Shown here: positions 39,615 through 48,586 of the stretch, in pieces
How positions within the stretch are numbered: position 1 is the stretch's first letter
Layout: every line of letters starts with the position of its first letter
From: Paenibacillus illinoisensis NBRC 15959
Lineage (GTDB): Bacteria; Bacillota; Bacilli; Paenibacillales; Paenibacillaceae
DNA length: 64,000 nucleotides
Assembly (NCBI RefSeq): GCF_004000925.1
Contig: NZ_BIME01000002.1
Location: 1 to 64,000, forward strand
Direction: 5' to 3'
Program-made: the position numbers and the translations under genes
The notes under the pieces: generated by a model
What the model saw: the letters and a program-made list of their open reading frames with translations, nothing else
Told to the model about the DNA's origin: nothing
Database searches by the model: none

Positions 39615-40139
39615 ATGGTGACACAGCTTCAGACAGTGCCCAAGGTAATGAAGGTTCAGCTCCATCAGATTGAGCAAGCTGTTGATTTTGCCATGCGTGT
39701 CCGCAGAGAAGTATTTCCAATGATGAATCATGAACAGATACCTGCGGATCTGATGCAATTTAGAGAACATTATATGGAGACAGCGGGTGCAGTCTTTCTT
39801 GTAGCCGTAACGGAAGAAGCAAGCATTGTAGGCTCCATCGGCATTGTGCCATATGATGGACGGATTCAGGTGATCGAAGGTCGGTACCCGGAACAATCCG
39901 CAGCTGAAATTGTAAAATGTTATGTCGATCCTGCCTATCGCAGATACGGTATTGGTTCACTTCTGGTGAAAGAGCTGGAGCGTGTGGTAAAAGAAATGCC
40001 ATACACTACGCTATACCTACACACCCACCGTTTTTTGCCTGGGGCTGTGGATTTCTGGCAGCGTCAAGGATTTACAATCGTGACCGAAGAGCATAATGAG
40101 TGGCAAATTGTGCATATGGACAAGCCAGCTGGGAAGTAA
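39615..40139 (+). CDS. GNAT-family acetyltransferase
   Basis: This 174-residue protein carries the CoA-binding loop YVDPAYRRYGIGSLLVKELE (about 118-137), with the RxxGxGxxL pattern. HTHRFLPGAVDFWQRQGF fits the end of the GNAT fold. The substrate is unknown. ATG 39615 is preceded by AGGATAGGAA; earlier in-frame starts have no site. Confidence 0.86.
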   Translation: MVTQLQTVPKVMKVQLHQIEQAVDFAMRVRREVFPMMNHEQIPADLMQFREHYMETAGAVFLVAVTEEASIVGSIGIVPYDGRIQVIEGRYPEQSAAEIVKCYVDPAYRRYGIGSLLVKELERVVKEMPYTTLYLHTHRFLPGAVDFWQRQGFTIVTEEHNEWQIVHMDKPAGK

Positions 40140-40240
40140 TCTTTACTGTAAAGAAGGTAGCAATGATCAAGTCGAAGCAAGCAAACGAGCGCAGTTGGTA
40201 ACGGTCAAATCGAAAACGTTGAGATCGGAGAGACGTATCT

Positions 40241-40699
40241 ATGTATACAAGTCTGATTGATAAACTGAAACATACCGAGGCTATACGCTGGTTCCCCAAT
40301 CATCAGGTTCAGGAGAGCTGGATTACTGAAGTAGAACAGGAACTCGGCTTCGCATTGCCTCCTTCCTATCGCTGGTGGCTCCTGAATTATGGTCAAGCGA
40401 TGCTAAGCGGGACAGAAATTCTAACGGTTGCGCCTCCAGAGGACCGAGAATATGCAGACACGGATATTCTGTATATATACCGGCTTGCTGATGAACAGGC
40501 GAAGCAGGAAGGCAAGTTGGAACTGTTTATTCCGGATGAGGACGAGTATTACTACTTTGATACACGCACCGCTGATGAACGTGGGGAATACAAGGTTATG
40601 CGGCTGGATTATTTTAATGGCGAGCCTGAAGTGTACGCGGACTCCTTCGCCGAATTTTTGGAGAAATTAATTGATCAACGAACCCCTCGGAATCCGTAA
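40241..40699 (+). CDS. SMI1/KNR4 (SUKH) family protein
   Basis: This 152-residue single-domain protein has the SUKH motifs ELGFALPPSYRWWLLNYG (about 30-47) and FNGEPEVYADSFAEFLEKL near the end. Bacterial SUKH proteins are often immunity proteins against contact-delivered or polymorphic toxins, but no toxin gene is adjacent. Others are housekeeping-type. A GGAGA site lies about ten bases upstream. Confidence 0.88.
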   Translation: MYTSLIDKLKHTEAIRWFPNHQVQESWITEVEQELGFALPPSYRWWLLNYGQAMLSGTEILTVAPPEDREYADTDILYIYRLADEQAKQEGKLELFIPDEDEYYYFDTRTADERGEYKVMRLDYFNGEPEVYADSFAEFLEKLIDQRTPRNP

Positions 40700-40815
40700 T
40701 TTCATTATGCTGTTTATGTGCTAAGACCGGCTCGTTGGGAAATCATAGAGGAATACGTGTTTTGCCTGAATGGATGGTTACAACATGGCATGAGACATAA
40801 TGGGGGCAGATGCAG

Positions 40816-41676
40816 ATGAACACACGGACACAGAAAATAGTCTTTATCGATATTGACGGAACACTTGTGGATGATGATGGGAACATACCTGTTTCAGCTC
40901 AGCAAGCTTGTAGGCAGGCACGTGCGAATGGACATCTGCTTTATTTGTGCACAGGGCGTTCGAAAGCGGAAATTTATGATTCCATCTGGGACGTCGGATT
41001 CGACGGTCTGATTGGTGCAGGTGGCGGATACGTGGAGTTCGGTGATGAAGTTCTCTATCATAAAAAGGTAACGGCTGAAGACGTTCGGCATATGGTCGAT
41101 TTTTTCAATGAACATCAGATTGATTTCTATCTGGAATCCAATTCGGCCCTCTATGCAAGTAGCAATCTTCAAACCCATCTCGAACGTCGCATATACGGTG
41201 ATGTGGAGAATGATCAGGTAGCCAGAGCGAAAAAGGAACAGAAGCCACATCCCTTTATTACGGGTCTGACCTACGGTGAAGCCAACTTATATAAGGATGA
41301 TGTTAATAAGGTTTGTTTTCTGGAAAGTGCTGTCGTTCCGTTCGAACGGATCAAGCAGGAATTTCAGGGCAAATTCGAGGTAATCCAATGTACCGTACCT
41401 ATCTTTGGAGAGGGAAGCGGGGAGCTTATGATTCCTGGCATTCATAAAGCAATTGCGATTGCGGATCTGCTGGAACACTTGGGCATGTCTCGGGAAAACA
41501 CACTGGCCATAGGAGACGGCATGAATGATGCCGAGATGCTGGAATTTTGCAAAATAGGCATTGCCATGGGCAATGCGAAGCCCGGTCTGAAAGCCATCGC
41601 CGATGACATTACCGGAGCCATTGAGGAGGACGGGTTGTATCACAGTTTTGTGAAGTATGGCTTGATCCAGTCCTAG
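40816..41676 (+). CDS. Cof-type HAD-IIB phosphatase
   Basis: This 286-residue protein has motif I DIDGT with D12 and D14, motif II LCTGR, and the late GDGMNDAEML motif typical of Cof/HAD-IIB sugar phosphatases. It probably dephosphorylates sugar phosphates or cofactors. ATG 40816 was preferred over ATG 40810 for its nine-base spacing to GGGGG. Confidence 0.92.
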   Translation: MNTRTQKIVFIDIDGTLVDDDGNIPVSAQQACRQARANGHLLYLCTGRSKAEIYDSIWDVGFDGLIGAGGGYVEFGDEVLYHKKVTAEDVRHMVDFFNEHQIDFYLESNSALYASSNLQTHLERRIYGDVENDQVARAKKEQKPHPFITGLTYGEANLYKDDVNKVCFLESAVVPFERIKQEFQGKFEVIQCTVPIFGEGSGELMIPGIHKAIAIADLLEHLGMSRENTLAIGDGMNDAEMLEFCKIGIAMGNAKPGLKAIADDITGAIEEDGLYHSFVKYGLIQS

Positions 41677-41743
41677 TGTTCTTGCCAATTAAAATAGTAG
41701 GGCGATCAGGCAGCTCCTGTAATGGAGATGTCTGTTTGCAATG

Positions 41744-41851
41744 TTAAGACTCAGAGAGAAGGGTCAGGATCCACAAGAGGAGAGCGCCGAAACCTCCCAC
41801 GCACAGTCCGCATAGGAGCGTAAAAAGAAATACAAATTTTTTCCCGTTCAT
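41744..41851 (-). CDS. Small membrane protein of 35 residues
   Basis: This 35-codon frame begins with ATG six bases after GGAGG. It encodes a short basic start (MNGKK) and then one continuous hydrophobic segment with two Cys and a Gly-Gly-Phe-Gly turn. It ends in SES. The strong ribosome binding site and membrane character support a real small protein; nothing else about its function can be said. It lies alone on the minus strand in an otherwise empty gap. Confidence 0.6.
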   Translation of the reverse strand: MNGKKFVFLFTLLCGLCVGGFGALLLWILTLLSES

Positions 41852-41906
41852 CAGATCCCTCCCGCTTGAGTTGTAACATAGAGTAAGATCATGGCGTGTG
41901 TTAGAT

Positions 41907-41934
41907 TACATAATTCCTGTACAGTATCCGATAT
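41907..41934 (+). promoter_or_regulatory. Sigma-D-like promoter of the yjfB-like gene
   Basis: TACA (41907-41910), 16 bases, then TCCGATAT (41927-41934). The sigma-D consensus is TAAA-N15-GCCGATAT, so 10 of 12 bases agree. Motility-type control fits the gene downstream. Confidence 0.65.
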
Positions 41935-41979
41935 ATATTAGGTACGCTCATTTACTAGAAACATAAAGGAGTGCAGAAC

Positions 41980-42162
41980 ATGGATATTGCAGCATTATCA
42001 ATGGCCATGAGTCAAACGTCGCTGGCGCAGTCGGCGAGTTTGCAGGTGATGTCATTGTCGAAAAACATGGCAGAACAACAAGGTCAACAGCTTACGGAAA
42101 TGTTAAAATCTGTTCCAGCCCCACATCCGAATCTGGGAAGCAGTCTGGATATTTCAGTTTAG
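41980..42162 (+). CDS. yjfB: YjfB-family putative motility protein
   Basis: This 60-residue protein begins MDIAALSMAMSQTSLAQSAS and ends with a Pro-rich tail. The length and the first 40 helical residues match the YjfB family, whose B. subtilis member belongs to the sigma-D motility regulon. AAAGGAG lies upstream, and a sigma-D-like promoter precedes it. The molecular role is not known. Confidence 0.9.
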   Translation: MDIAALSMAMSQTSLAQSASLQVMSLSKNMAEQQGQQLTEMLKSVPAPHPNLGSSLDISV

Positions 42163-42206
42163 ACGTTTTCTAAGAAATGCATGTTCAAAAACAATTGCAG
42201 CAAGCG

Positions 42207-42257
42207 AACCCAAACGGTTTCAATTCATCGAATTGAAGCTGTTTGGGTTGTTTTTTC
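42207..42257. terminator. Strong bidirectional terminator
   Basis: AACCCAAAC pairs with GTTTGGGTT, and TTCAATTC pairs with GAATTGAA inside it. A T-run follows. It lies between convergent genes. Confidence 0.88.
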
Positions 42258-42259
42258 GA

Positions 42260-43147
42260 TTAAGAATGATGGAGGATCATATTTCCAAAAAGCTGACGGG
42301 CCTTATCCCAATCCACACCGAGTTTACCTTGCCATCCAGCCCAAGGCATCTCCATGTCGGAGCGGCCTTTCGTATTGCTGAGCTGTAATTCGGCATTCAG
42401 CAGCTCTTCGATATTGGTCCAATGATCAGGACGAAGGGGGAGAATCTGGTTTGGCAGAACCCCTACTCGGGATAAAGATTTTAATATGCCTCGGCGGATG
42501 CCAGCCTGTCCTTTGATCAATTTCTCCGCTGTGAGCCGTTTCTCATATTTTCCCGGAGATTCATCGCTCTCTGCCTGATCCAAACTATGAAGCAGTTGAT
42601 TGAAGGTGTGAATGTCCTCTTCACTCGGTGTAATGGATTCATGTTCAAGCAGGGAAACTAACTCTGTCAAATCAGCGTATGTCCCTAAACTATTCGAGCT
42701 GTAATCATGTCCCAAGTGAACGGCATAGCGAATAAAGGACAAATTATCCCATGCGTCATTGCTGTTACGGCTTAAACCGCAGTATTTACAACAATGGAAA
42801 TGTTTCGCTTCTTCATAAGCATGGTGCTGCATGTGAACCATCATATGATAGCTTCCAAGTGTAGTTATGCCTCGGGGATAACTTCCACCAACACCCGCCA
42901 CAAATGCATTGGTGATCGTGGTCCAGGATAGATGTTCATTTTGCTGCAAATCAATTAATTGTTGAATGATCTCGTCATGAGCAATTAGCTCCAGATCATT
43001 AGGAATCCAGCCGTGCGTATGTAATACTTCTTGTTCGTCAGCAGTTAGTGTATCCGTTTGATACACCATCACTTGGCGCTCCCTGTCATACTTGCCATTG
43101 GTATGCAGATACAGCTTTTTAAGCACTTTAATGCATTTTTTGTCCAT
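42260..43147 (-). CDS. Hypothetical protein with a CCxxC cluster
   Basis: This 295-residue protein has no signal or membrane segment. The first 30 residues are basic. Around residue 125 a CCKYCG cluster follows a His-rich stretch (MMVHMQHHAYEEAKHFH). A metal site is likely there, though only three Cys are clustered. The rest is helical and contains two acidic patches. No family is recognised. The second ATG (43147) is preferred because GAGGAG would otherwise abut the first. Confidence 0.75.
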   Translation of the reverse strand: MDKKCIKVLKKLYLHTNGKYDRERQVMVYQTDTLTADEQEVLHTHGWIPNDLELIAHDEIIQQLIDLQQNEHLSWTTITNAFVAGVGGSYPRGITTLGSYHMMVHMQHHAYEEAKHFHCCKYCGLSRNSNDAWDNLSFIRYAVHLGHDYSSNSLGTYADLTELVSLLEHESITPSEEDIHTFNQLLHSLDQAESDESPGKYEKRLTAEKLIKGQAGIRRGILKSLSRVGVLPNQILPLRPDHWTNIEELLNAELQLSNTKGRSDMEMPWAGWQGKLGVDWDKARQLFGNMILHHS

Positions 43148-43259
43148 GAGCATCTCCTCAAAAGTTAGTTGCTTATTCTAAGACTTTCGCATAGGCTTCA
43201 TTGCTTCCTTTCATTATAAATGAGATGATGGCTATATTACAGATGAGAAGCGGTGAAGC

Positions 43260-43952
43260 ATGCGAATTAATAAATACATAAGTGAAACGGGATTCTGCTC
43301 ACGGCGAGAGACAGACCGCTTAATTGCAGCTGGGCGCATTACGATCAATGGTAAGGTATGTGTAAAAGGGGCAGAGGTTGTAGCAGAAGATATCGTCCTT
43401 ATCGACGGCAAGGAAATCCCTCAGGTTGATCGCCAACCTGTATACCTGGCTCTCAACAAACCAATAGGTATTGTCTGTACGGCAGCACAACAAGTCGAGG
43501 GCAATATTATACAGTATGTAAATTATCCATCACGCATCTTTGCCGTTGGCAGGCTGGATAAAGCCTCCGAAGGTTTGATTTTGCTTACGAACGATGGAGA
43601 GATTGTTAACAAAATGATGCGCTCAGAGCACAATCATGAGAAAGAGTACGTGGTGACCGTGGATAAACCGATTACAGATGAATTCCTAAGAATGATGTCC
43701 CAAGGAGTCGAGATTCTGGACGTAATAACCAAGCCATGCAAAGTATATCGTCACCGTGAGAATGTTTTTCGGATTATTCTGACACAGGGGCTTAACCTGC
43801 AAATTCGCAGAATGTGCAAAGCCCTGGGGTACAGAGTGCTGAAACTGGAGCGCATCCGTATTATGAATATAACACTGGATCAGCTGGAACGAGGACAATG
43901 GAGGCATCTGGAGAAGCATGAGCTGAGTACGCTGCTTGCCAGGCTGAATTAG
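43260..43952 (+). CDS. rluF: 23S rRNA pseudouridine synthase RluF-like
   Basis: This 230-residue protein has an N-terminal S4 RNA-binding domain (about 1-50) and an RsuA-type catalytic domain with D100 in GRLDKASEGL. The late LNLQIRRMCKALGYRV is typical of RluF, which modifies U2604 of 23S rRNA. GAAGCGGTGAAGC precedes the ATG, so the ribosome binding site is poor. It is a housekeeping-type single gene. Confidence 0.92.
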   Translation: MRINKYISETGFCSRRETDRLIAAGRITINGKVCVKGAEVVAEDIVLIDGKEIPQVDRQPVYLALNKPIGIVCTAAQQVEGNIIQYVNYPSRIFAVGRLDKASEGLILLTNDGEIVNKMMRSEHNHEKEYVVTVDKPITDEFLRMMSQGVEILDVITKPCKVYRHRENVFRIILTQGLNLQIRRMCKALGYRVLKLERIRIMNITLDQLERGQWRHLEKHELSTLLARLN

Positions 43953-44015
43953 CTGACTACTCCTAGCTTGGATAATAACATTTGTGCAAAAGGTAAGTCA
44001 TCGCACGCAAACATA

Positions 44016-44055
44016 AAGAAGGCACTAATCCTGAAAGGATGGATGGTGCCTTCTT
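44016..44055. terminator. Terminator between rluF and the exporter gene
   Basis: AAGAAGGCAC (44016-44025) pairs with GTGCCTTCTT (44046-44055), with ATCCT-GAAA-GGAT inside. Confidence 0.8.
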
Positions 44056-44077
44056 TTGCGTTCCAAACGACCAGAGC

Positions 44078-44998
44078 CTAATGGATCTCGGACAACTTCG
44101 ATCCGGGGGCATGCTTCCGAACTTTTCGTTCTGAGATGATGGAACCCAGGAGTGTTAACACCGCACCCAGCATGGTAACCCAAGTAATGGGTTCATGCAG
44201 CAGCAGTGCAGAGGCTAACAATGTAATTACAGGCACCAAATAAATGTAAACGCTGGTTTTCACTGCTCCCAGAAGGCTTACCGCCCTATTCCAGGTTACA
44301 AAACACAATGCAGAAGCGCCTACCCCGAGAAAAAGAAGATTGGAAAGGTTGGTCAGATCGGCTAACCGCTCCATGTCAAAATGGAATTCGAACAGGAATA
44401 AGGCAGGGAGCATGAACAAAAGCCCGTAAAAGAACACTTTGCGTGTAGCACCAATGGTGTGATAGTGAAGATCGCCTATCTTACGCATAAGGACGGAATA
44501 GATTGCCCAGACAGCAGGAGCCACAAAAGCAAGCAGATCGCCCAGCGGATTCAGCTGCAGGCTGTAACTCCCATTGAACGCAATGATCACAATGCCTGTC
44601 AAAGCAATAGCAAAACCGACGACAAAATGCCGAGATAACGGCTCATCCTTCAGGAAGAAATGCGCAAGCACAGCGGTGAAGAAGGGCGCAATGGACACAA
44701 TGACACCTGCGTTTGAAGCCAGTGTGAATACAAGCGCGATATTTTCGATCAAAAAATACAATGTGACTCCGCACAGTCCGGCCGCCATAAAAAGCATCTC
44801 ATCCCGGACCGTTGATATCCGCATCACACGAGGGTAGATCAGAAACAACACCACATATCCAATCAGAAAACGAAACAACAGGATTTCGACAGGTGTGAAG
44901 TCGATGAGCAGAATTTTAGTGGAGATAAAGGTGGTCCCCCAGATCAAAATCGTAAGCAAGGCGAGCAGGTGACCAGCCGTATGTTTATTTTCACTCAT
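44078..44998 (-). CDS. EamA/DMT-family transporter
   Basis: This 306-residue protein has ten hydrophobic segments arranged as two EamA repeats (about 10-140 and 150-290). The first repeat holds the typical start ILIWGTTFISTKILL. It probably exports amino acids, drugs or metabolites. Its start overlaps the AraC stop by four bases (ATGA), so translation is coupled; the regulator probably governs the pair. Confidence 0.9.
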   Translation of the reverse strand: MSENKHTAGHLLALLTILIWGTTFISTKILLIDFTPVEILLFRFLIGYVVLFLIYPRVMRISTVRDEMLFMAAGLCGVTLYFLIENIALVFTLASNAGVIVSIAPFFTAVLAHFFLKDEPLSRHFVVGFAIALTGIVIIAFNGSYSLQLNPLGDLLAFVAPAVWAIYSVLMRKIGDLHYHTIGATRKVFFYGLLFMLPALFLFEFHFDMERLADLTNLSNLLFLGVGASALCFVTWNRAVSLLGAVKTSVYIYLVPVITLLASALLLHEPITWVTMLGAVLTLLGSIISERKVRKHAPGSKLSEIH

Positions 44999-45849
44999 CG
45001 TGAAACACGGTCCTGCAGCCGTTGGGACTCGTATTCGTGGTTAAAAATTCGATGATATTGTTTGGGCGTCAAGCCGATAAGTTTTTTGAAAAAGTTCGTA
45101 AAATGGCTCTGATCGCTGAATCCCGTCTGGGCGGATACCTCAAGCGGCAGCGTTCCTTGTTCCAATAAGCGCTTGGCCTGATTGATACGAATAGTTTCCA
45201 GATACCGATACGGTGAGATGCCTTTTTGGCGAGTAAATAGACGCACCAGGTGATACTTGCTCATTCCACTTAGGTCGGCTAACACATTGAGCGATATACT
45301 TTCCATGTAATGAGACCCTATGTATTCGCAGATACGCTTGATTTCAATTGTGACATCCTGAGAAGAGACGGGGGATTCAGCATCCGCATAATCCCGAAGC
45401 AGCTGTTCCAGCAGCAGGAGCAGCAGCTCTTCTTTGCCAAAATCGGATTGCTCCTCCAAAATCATCAAATGCAGGTCATGCAAAGAGCCGACCAATTCGT
45501 GTTGATAGAGTACGGGTGCTGTAAAGTGTGGCAAATAGTCTTGTCCGGTAATTTCGCGGGTGTATTCTCTCATGACCTCTGGCTGGATGTTGATACAGCG
45601 ATAATCGAGCGTTCTTCCGTCAATCCCTTCACAGGCATGGGGGTCATGAGGGTTAAATACGATCATGTCGCCTGTATTCAGCACATACTCCTGATTATTG
45701 CAGACCAGATGTCGCTTGCCCTGCTCAATAAAACCAATGACGTAATAGTCATGAAAGTGATTGGGGAATTTCTGCATAATACCCTGGAATTGATAAGCTT
45801 CAAGCTGCAGATCGGTATCAAATACAACGGTTCGTACTTCACGATTCAT
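44995..45849 (-). CDS. AraC-family regulator coupled to the DMT exporter
   Basis: This 284-residue protein has a cupin sensing domain (about 10-150; FPNHFHDYYVIGFIEQGK) and two C-terminal helix-turn-helix motifs ending in TGFSDQSHFTNFFKKLIGLT. The start at 45849 has AAGGTG close upstream; a 27-codon longer frame lacks a better site. It is coupled by overlap to the exporter gene. It probably senses a compound exported by that transporter. Confidence 0.92.
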   Translation of the reverse strand: MNREVRTVVFDTDLQLEAYQFQGIMQKFPNHFHDYYVIGFIEQGKRHLVCNNQEYVLNTGDMIVFNPHDPHACEGIDGRTLDYRCINIQPEVMREYTREITGQDYLPHFTAPVLYQHELVGSLHDLHLMILEEQSDFGKEELLLLLLEQLLRDYADAESPVSSQDVTIEIKRICEYIGSHYMESISLNVLADLSGMSKYHLVRLFTRQKGISPYRYLETIRINQAKRLLEQGTLPLEVSAQTGFSDQSHFTNFFKKLIGLTPKQYHRIFNHEYESQRLQDRVSR

Positions 45850-45954
45850 GCTGCACCTTCTTTCTCGTAAGTTCTTGTCAGTATAAACTGAAAAGAAGGT
45901 TAGTTCTTGGACGATATTGCTCCCTCGCATGCTATTAATAGCGGGGAAGCAGCA

Positions 45955-45982
45955 AAAAAGAGCAGATTTCCTGCTCTTTTTC
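45955..45982 (-). terminator. Terminator of the P450 gene
   Basis: AAAAAGAGCAG pairs with CTGCTCTTTTT over a five-base loop. The T-run lies after the P450 stop on the minus strand. Confidence 0.8.
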
Positions 45983-46002
45983 TGTTATCCCTCTATAGCG
46001 TA

Positions 46003-47256
46003 CTACTTATATAACCTCATGGGAAGGCTTGTCAGAGATTGTCCTGCTGCAGACGGGGTCAGGTGGTCTTCCAGCATGAATCCGCTGACGGGTTCAATAC
46101 TTGAGAAGGTTTGCAAAAATGTCGTCAAAACAATTTTGGCTTCCAGCCTAGCCAGAGGTGCACCCAGGCAGAAGTGTGTTCCGAAGCCAAAAGCGAGCTG
46201 TTTGTTATTGTTCGGACGATGAATATTCAATGTGAATGGATCCTCGAACATGTCCTCATCCATGTTGGCTGCACTCATCCAGGCTACGATGGCGTCTCCT
46301 TTTTTGAGTTCAACCCCAAGCAGGTTATTATCCGCCTTGACCATGCGGTCCATTTTACTGATATGGAAACGGTACCGCAGCATTTCTTCCACTGCATTTC
46401 CAACTAGCTCTGGATTATCTCTCAGCTCCGTGTACAGTTCAGGCTGATCATAGAGCAGCGCATAGAAGGAATTGGCCAACAGGTTGCTTGTCGTTTCTAT
46501 TCCTGCGCCCAGAATGAACATGGTGGTGCGTACAATTTCCTCATCCGTAAAATGTTCACCATCCACTTCGACCTGGATCAGGTCCGAGATAATGTCCTCG
46601 GCAAGATTCGTTCGTTTGGACACAACAAAAGGGTAAAGGTATTCGAAATATTGCTGACCCGCAATTTTCTTCATTTCATTGATATGGCTAAAGGTTGCAT
46701 CCGTTGTTGGCATGAAGAGAATATCTACCCATTCCTTAAATAAGAGCCTGTCTTTGGAAGGAATGCCAAGCAGATCAGACATGATGATTACTGGAAACAT
46801 ACTTGTGTAGGCTTGTACAATATCCACCTCGGGAAGCTGAGAAAATTCCGCGACTAACTTGTCTGCTACTGCCTGAATGCGCGGCTCCCAAAGTTTGAGA
46901 CTTCTTGGGGTAAATGCACTTGCTAATAATGATCTTCGCTTGCGGTGTTCCGGAGGATCGACGTTGTGAATATCCAGCTTGTCCGGAATGTGGTGCTCGC
47001 TGTCCGCACCTTCTCCCTCACTTGAATACCCCACGTTCACAATCGATCTTTCTCTTACACTGGAGAAATGTTCATGATCATTCAATACGGTTTTGACCAA
47101 GTCATACTTGAACACATGCCAGGAATCCGTCTCTTCATTGTAAACTACAGGTTCCTGTTTGAGCATGTGGCGATACCAACGATAAGGACTAAACTCTTCT
47201 TCTTTCGATTGGAATTTCGTGATTTCAGACAGAGGAATAATCGTGCTCTTCTTCAT
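46003..47256 (-). CDS. Cytochrome P450
   Basis: This 417-residue haem protein has the I-helix motif GAGIETTS (about 245), an ExxR in EEMLRYR (about 290) and the Cys ligand C363 in FGFGTHFCLGAP. Length and features fit a soluble bacterial P450. No ferredoxin or reductase gene is nearby, so the electron partner lies elsewhere. The substrate is unknown. It is transcribed divergently from an ABC-2-type permease and a PadR gene. Confidence 0.95.
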   Translation of the reverse strand: MKKSTIIPLSEITKFQSKEEEFSPYRWYRHMLKQEPVVYNEETDSWHVFKYDLVKTVLNDHEHFSSVRERSIVNVGYSSEGEGADSEHHIPDKLDIHNVDPPEHRKRRSLLASAFTPRSLKLWEPRIQAVADKLVAEFSQLPEVDIVQAYTSMFPVIIMSDLLGIPSKDRLLFKEWVDILFMPTTDATFSHINEMKKIAGQQYFEYLYPFVVSKRTNLAEDIISDLIQVEVDGEHFTDEEIVRTTMFILGAGIETTSNLLANSFYALLYDQPELYTELRDNPELVGNAVEEMLRYRFHISKMDRMVKADNNLLGVELKKGDAIVAWMSAANMDEDMFEDPFTLNIHRPNNNKQLAFGFGTHFCLGAPLARLEAKIVLTTFLQTFSSIEPVSGFMLEDHLTPSAAGQSLTSLPMRLYK

Positions 47257-47305
47257 TCATCTTACCTCCTTAGTTGGGGTCATTGACAAATATAACAAAC
47301 AAAAG

Positions 47306-47321
47306 TACTTTAATTCAAGTA
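47306..47321. promoter_or_regulatory. Inverted repeat between P450 and permease genes
   Basis: TACTT (47306-47310) and AAGTA (47317-47321) are six bases apart. A direct repeat, TTTAATT, occurs at 47309 and 47323. It is a candidate operator for the PadR protein encoded downstream. Confidence 0.4.
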
Positions 47322-47353
47322 GTTTAATTTATAATAATAAGGTGGAGTAGAGA

Positions 47354-48511
47354 GTGAAGAGCATGCTGAAGCATAAAGGAGTCAAAGCGGGGATATTCAT
47401 GATTGTGTTCTATCAGATTGTGATGCTGACCGTTTTCATGTCCGGATATAGCGCGATCCCCAAAAACGTAACGAATCTTACCGTGGCCATCGTTAATGAA
47501 GACCAACAATCCGGTACTGAATTTGTTCAGAAGCTGCAAGAGCAGCTCCCGTTCAATATCGTAACCGATGAGTCGCTGGAACAGGCGAAGATGGGTCTGG
47601 AAGACCGTGATATCCATATGGTGATACGTATACCTGGTGACTTTACGGAGAAACTGTCTGAACAGAGCGGCGAAGCGCAGCTGGAATATTTGATTAATGA
47701 ATCTAACCCAACGACAATTACCAGTTCGATGAAAAGTGTAGCAGCAGAAATTACCGCTCAGATCAGCGCACAGGTTCAGGCTCAAAGCTTCGAAGCGGTA
47801 TTGAACGGAATGCAGGTTCCTGCGGATCAATCCAAACAGATTGTGGAATCAACCACGGGTAAGGTCTCATCCAATATCGTCATGAGTAACCCACAGCCTG
47901 CCGGTATGCAAAATCAGATGGCACCGATGTTTATCACGATGGCACTCTATGTTGGAGCCATGATCTATGCCATGCAGAGCGTGGGCGGAATGCAGCAGCT
48001 GCGTGCACAAATGGGAAAATGGAAAGCCTTTTTTGCCCTGCGGGGGGCGAACCTGCTCATTTCCCTGATTGCTCCTCTGGTTGGAGTAGGCATCTACTTC
48101 ATGGTTCAAGGATATGGGGTGGAAGTGTTTCTGAAAATGTGGCTGGTGCACAGTCTGCAATTATTCGTGTCGATCGAATTTACAAGTATCTTCATCATGC
48201 TTCTCGGTCAAGGAGGTATGCTGATCAACATGATATTCGTGCTTAGTCAATCCATTGCCAACGGTACGTCCATGTCACCCGAAATGATGCCTGGATATTT
48301 TAAATTCGTCAGTCAGATCACGCCGATGTTCTATTCCACGCATTTGGATTACAATATTCTCTTCGGCGGTGGCAGAACGGCCCATTACGCCATTGGATTA
48401 GCGCTGGTTGGACTGGTCGCTTTCGTTCTCAATGCAGCCATTCACCATTTCAAACATGCCAAGCAAACCAATCCGCTGCAAGAGTCTTCACAACAGCCCG
48501 CTATCGTATAA
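47354..48511 (+). CDS. ABC-2-type / YhgE-Pip-like membrane permease
   Basis: This 385-residue protein has one N-terminal hydrophobic segment (about 12-28). An extracellular domain of about 160 residues follows (NLTVAIVNEDQQSGTEF), then five or six C-terminal segments (about 190-365). This topology fits ABC-2 or YhgE/Pip-type transport proteins, which export lipids, drugs or peptides. No ATPase gene is adjacent. GTG 47354 follows AAGGTGGAG. It precedes a PadR gene by 75 bases. Confidence 0.85.
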   Translation: MKSMLKHKGVKAGIFMIVFYQIVMLTVFMSGYSAIPKNVTNLTVAIVNEDQQSGTEFVQKLQEQLPFNIVTDESLEQAKMGLEDRDIHMVIRIPGDFTEKLSEQSGEAQLEYLINESNPTTITSSMKSVAAEITAQISAQVQAQSFEAVLNGMQVPADQSKQIVESTTGKVSSNIVMSNPQPAGMQNQMAPMFITMALYVGAMIYAMQSVGGMQQLRAQMGKWKAFFALRGANLLISLIAPLVGVGIYFMVQGYGVEVFLKMWLVHSLQLFVSIEFTSIFIMLLGQGGMLINMIFVLSQSIANGTSMSPEMMPGYFKFVSQITPMFYSTHLDYNILFGGGRTAHYAIGLALVGLVAFVLNAAIHHFKHAKQTNPLQESSQQPAIV

Positions 48512-48586
48512 AATAAGAAATAAAGGGCTCAGGCGAATTTGTAAGAAGCTGTGCCCTTGGTAAGAGAGCAGAATGGGGGCAGTCAC

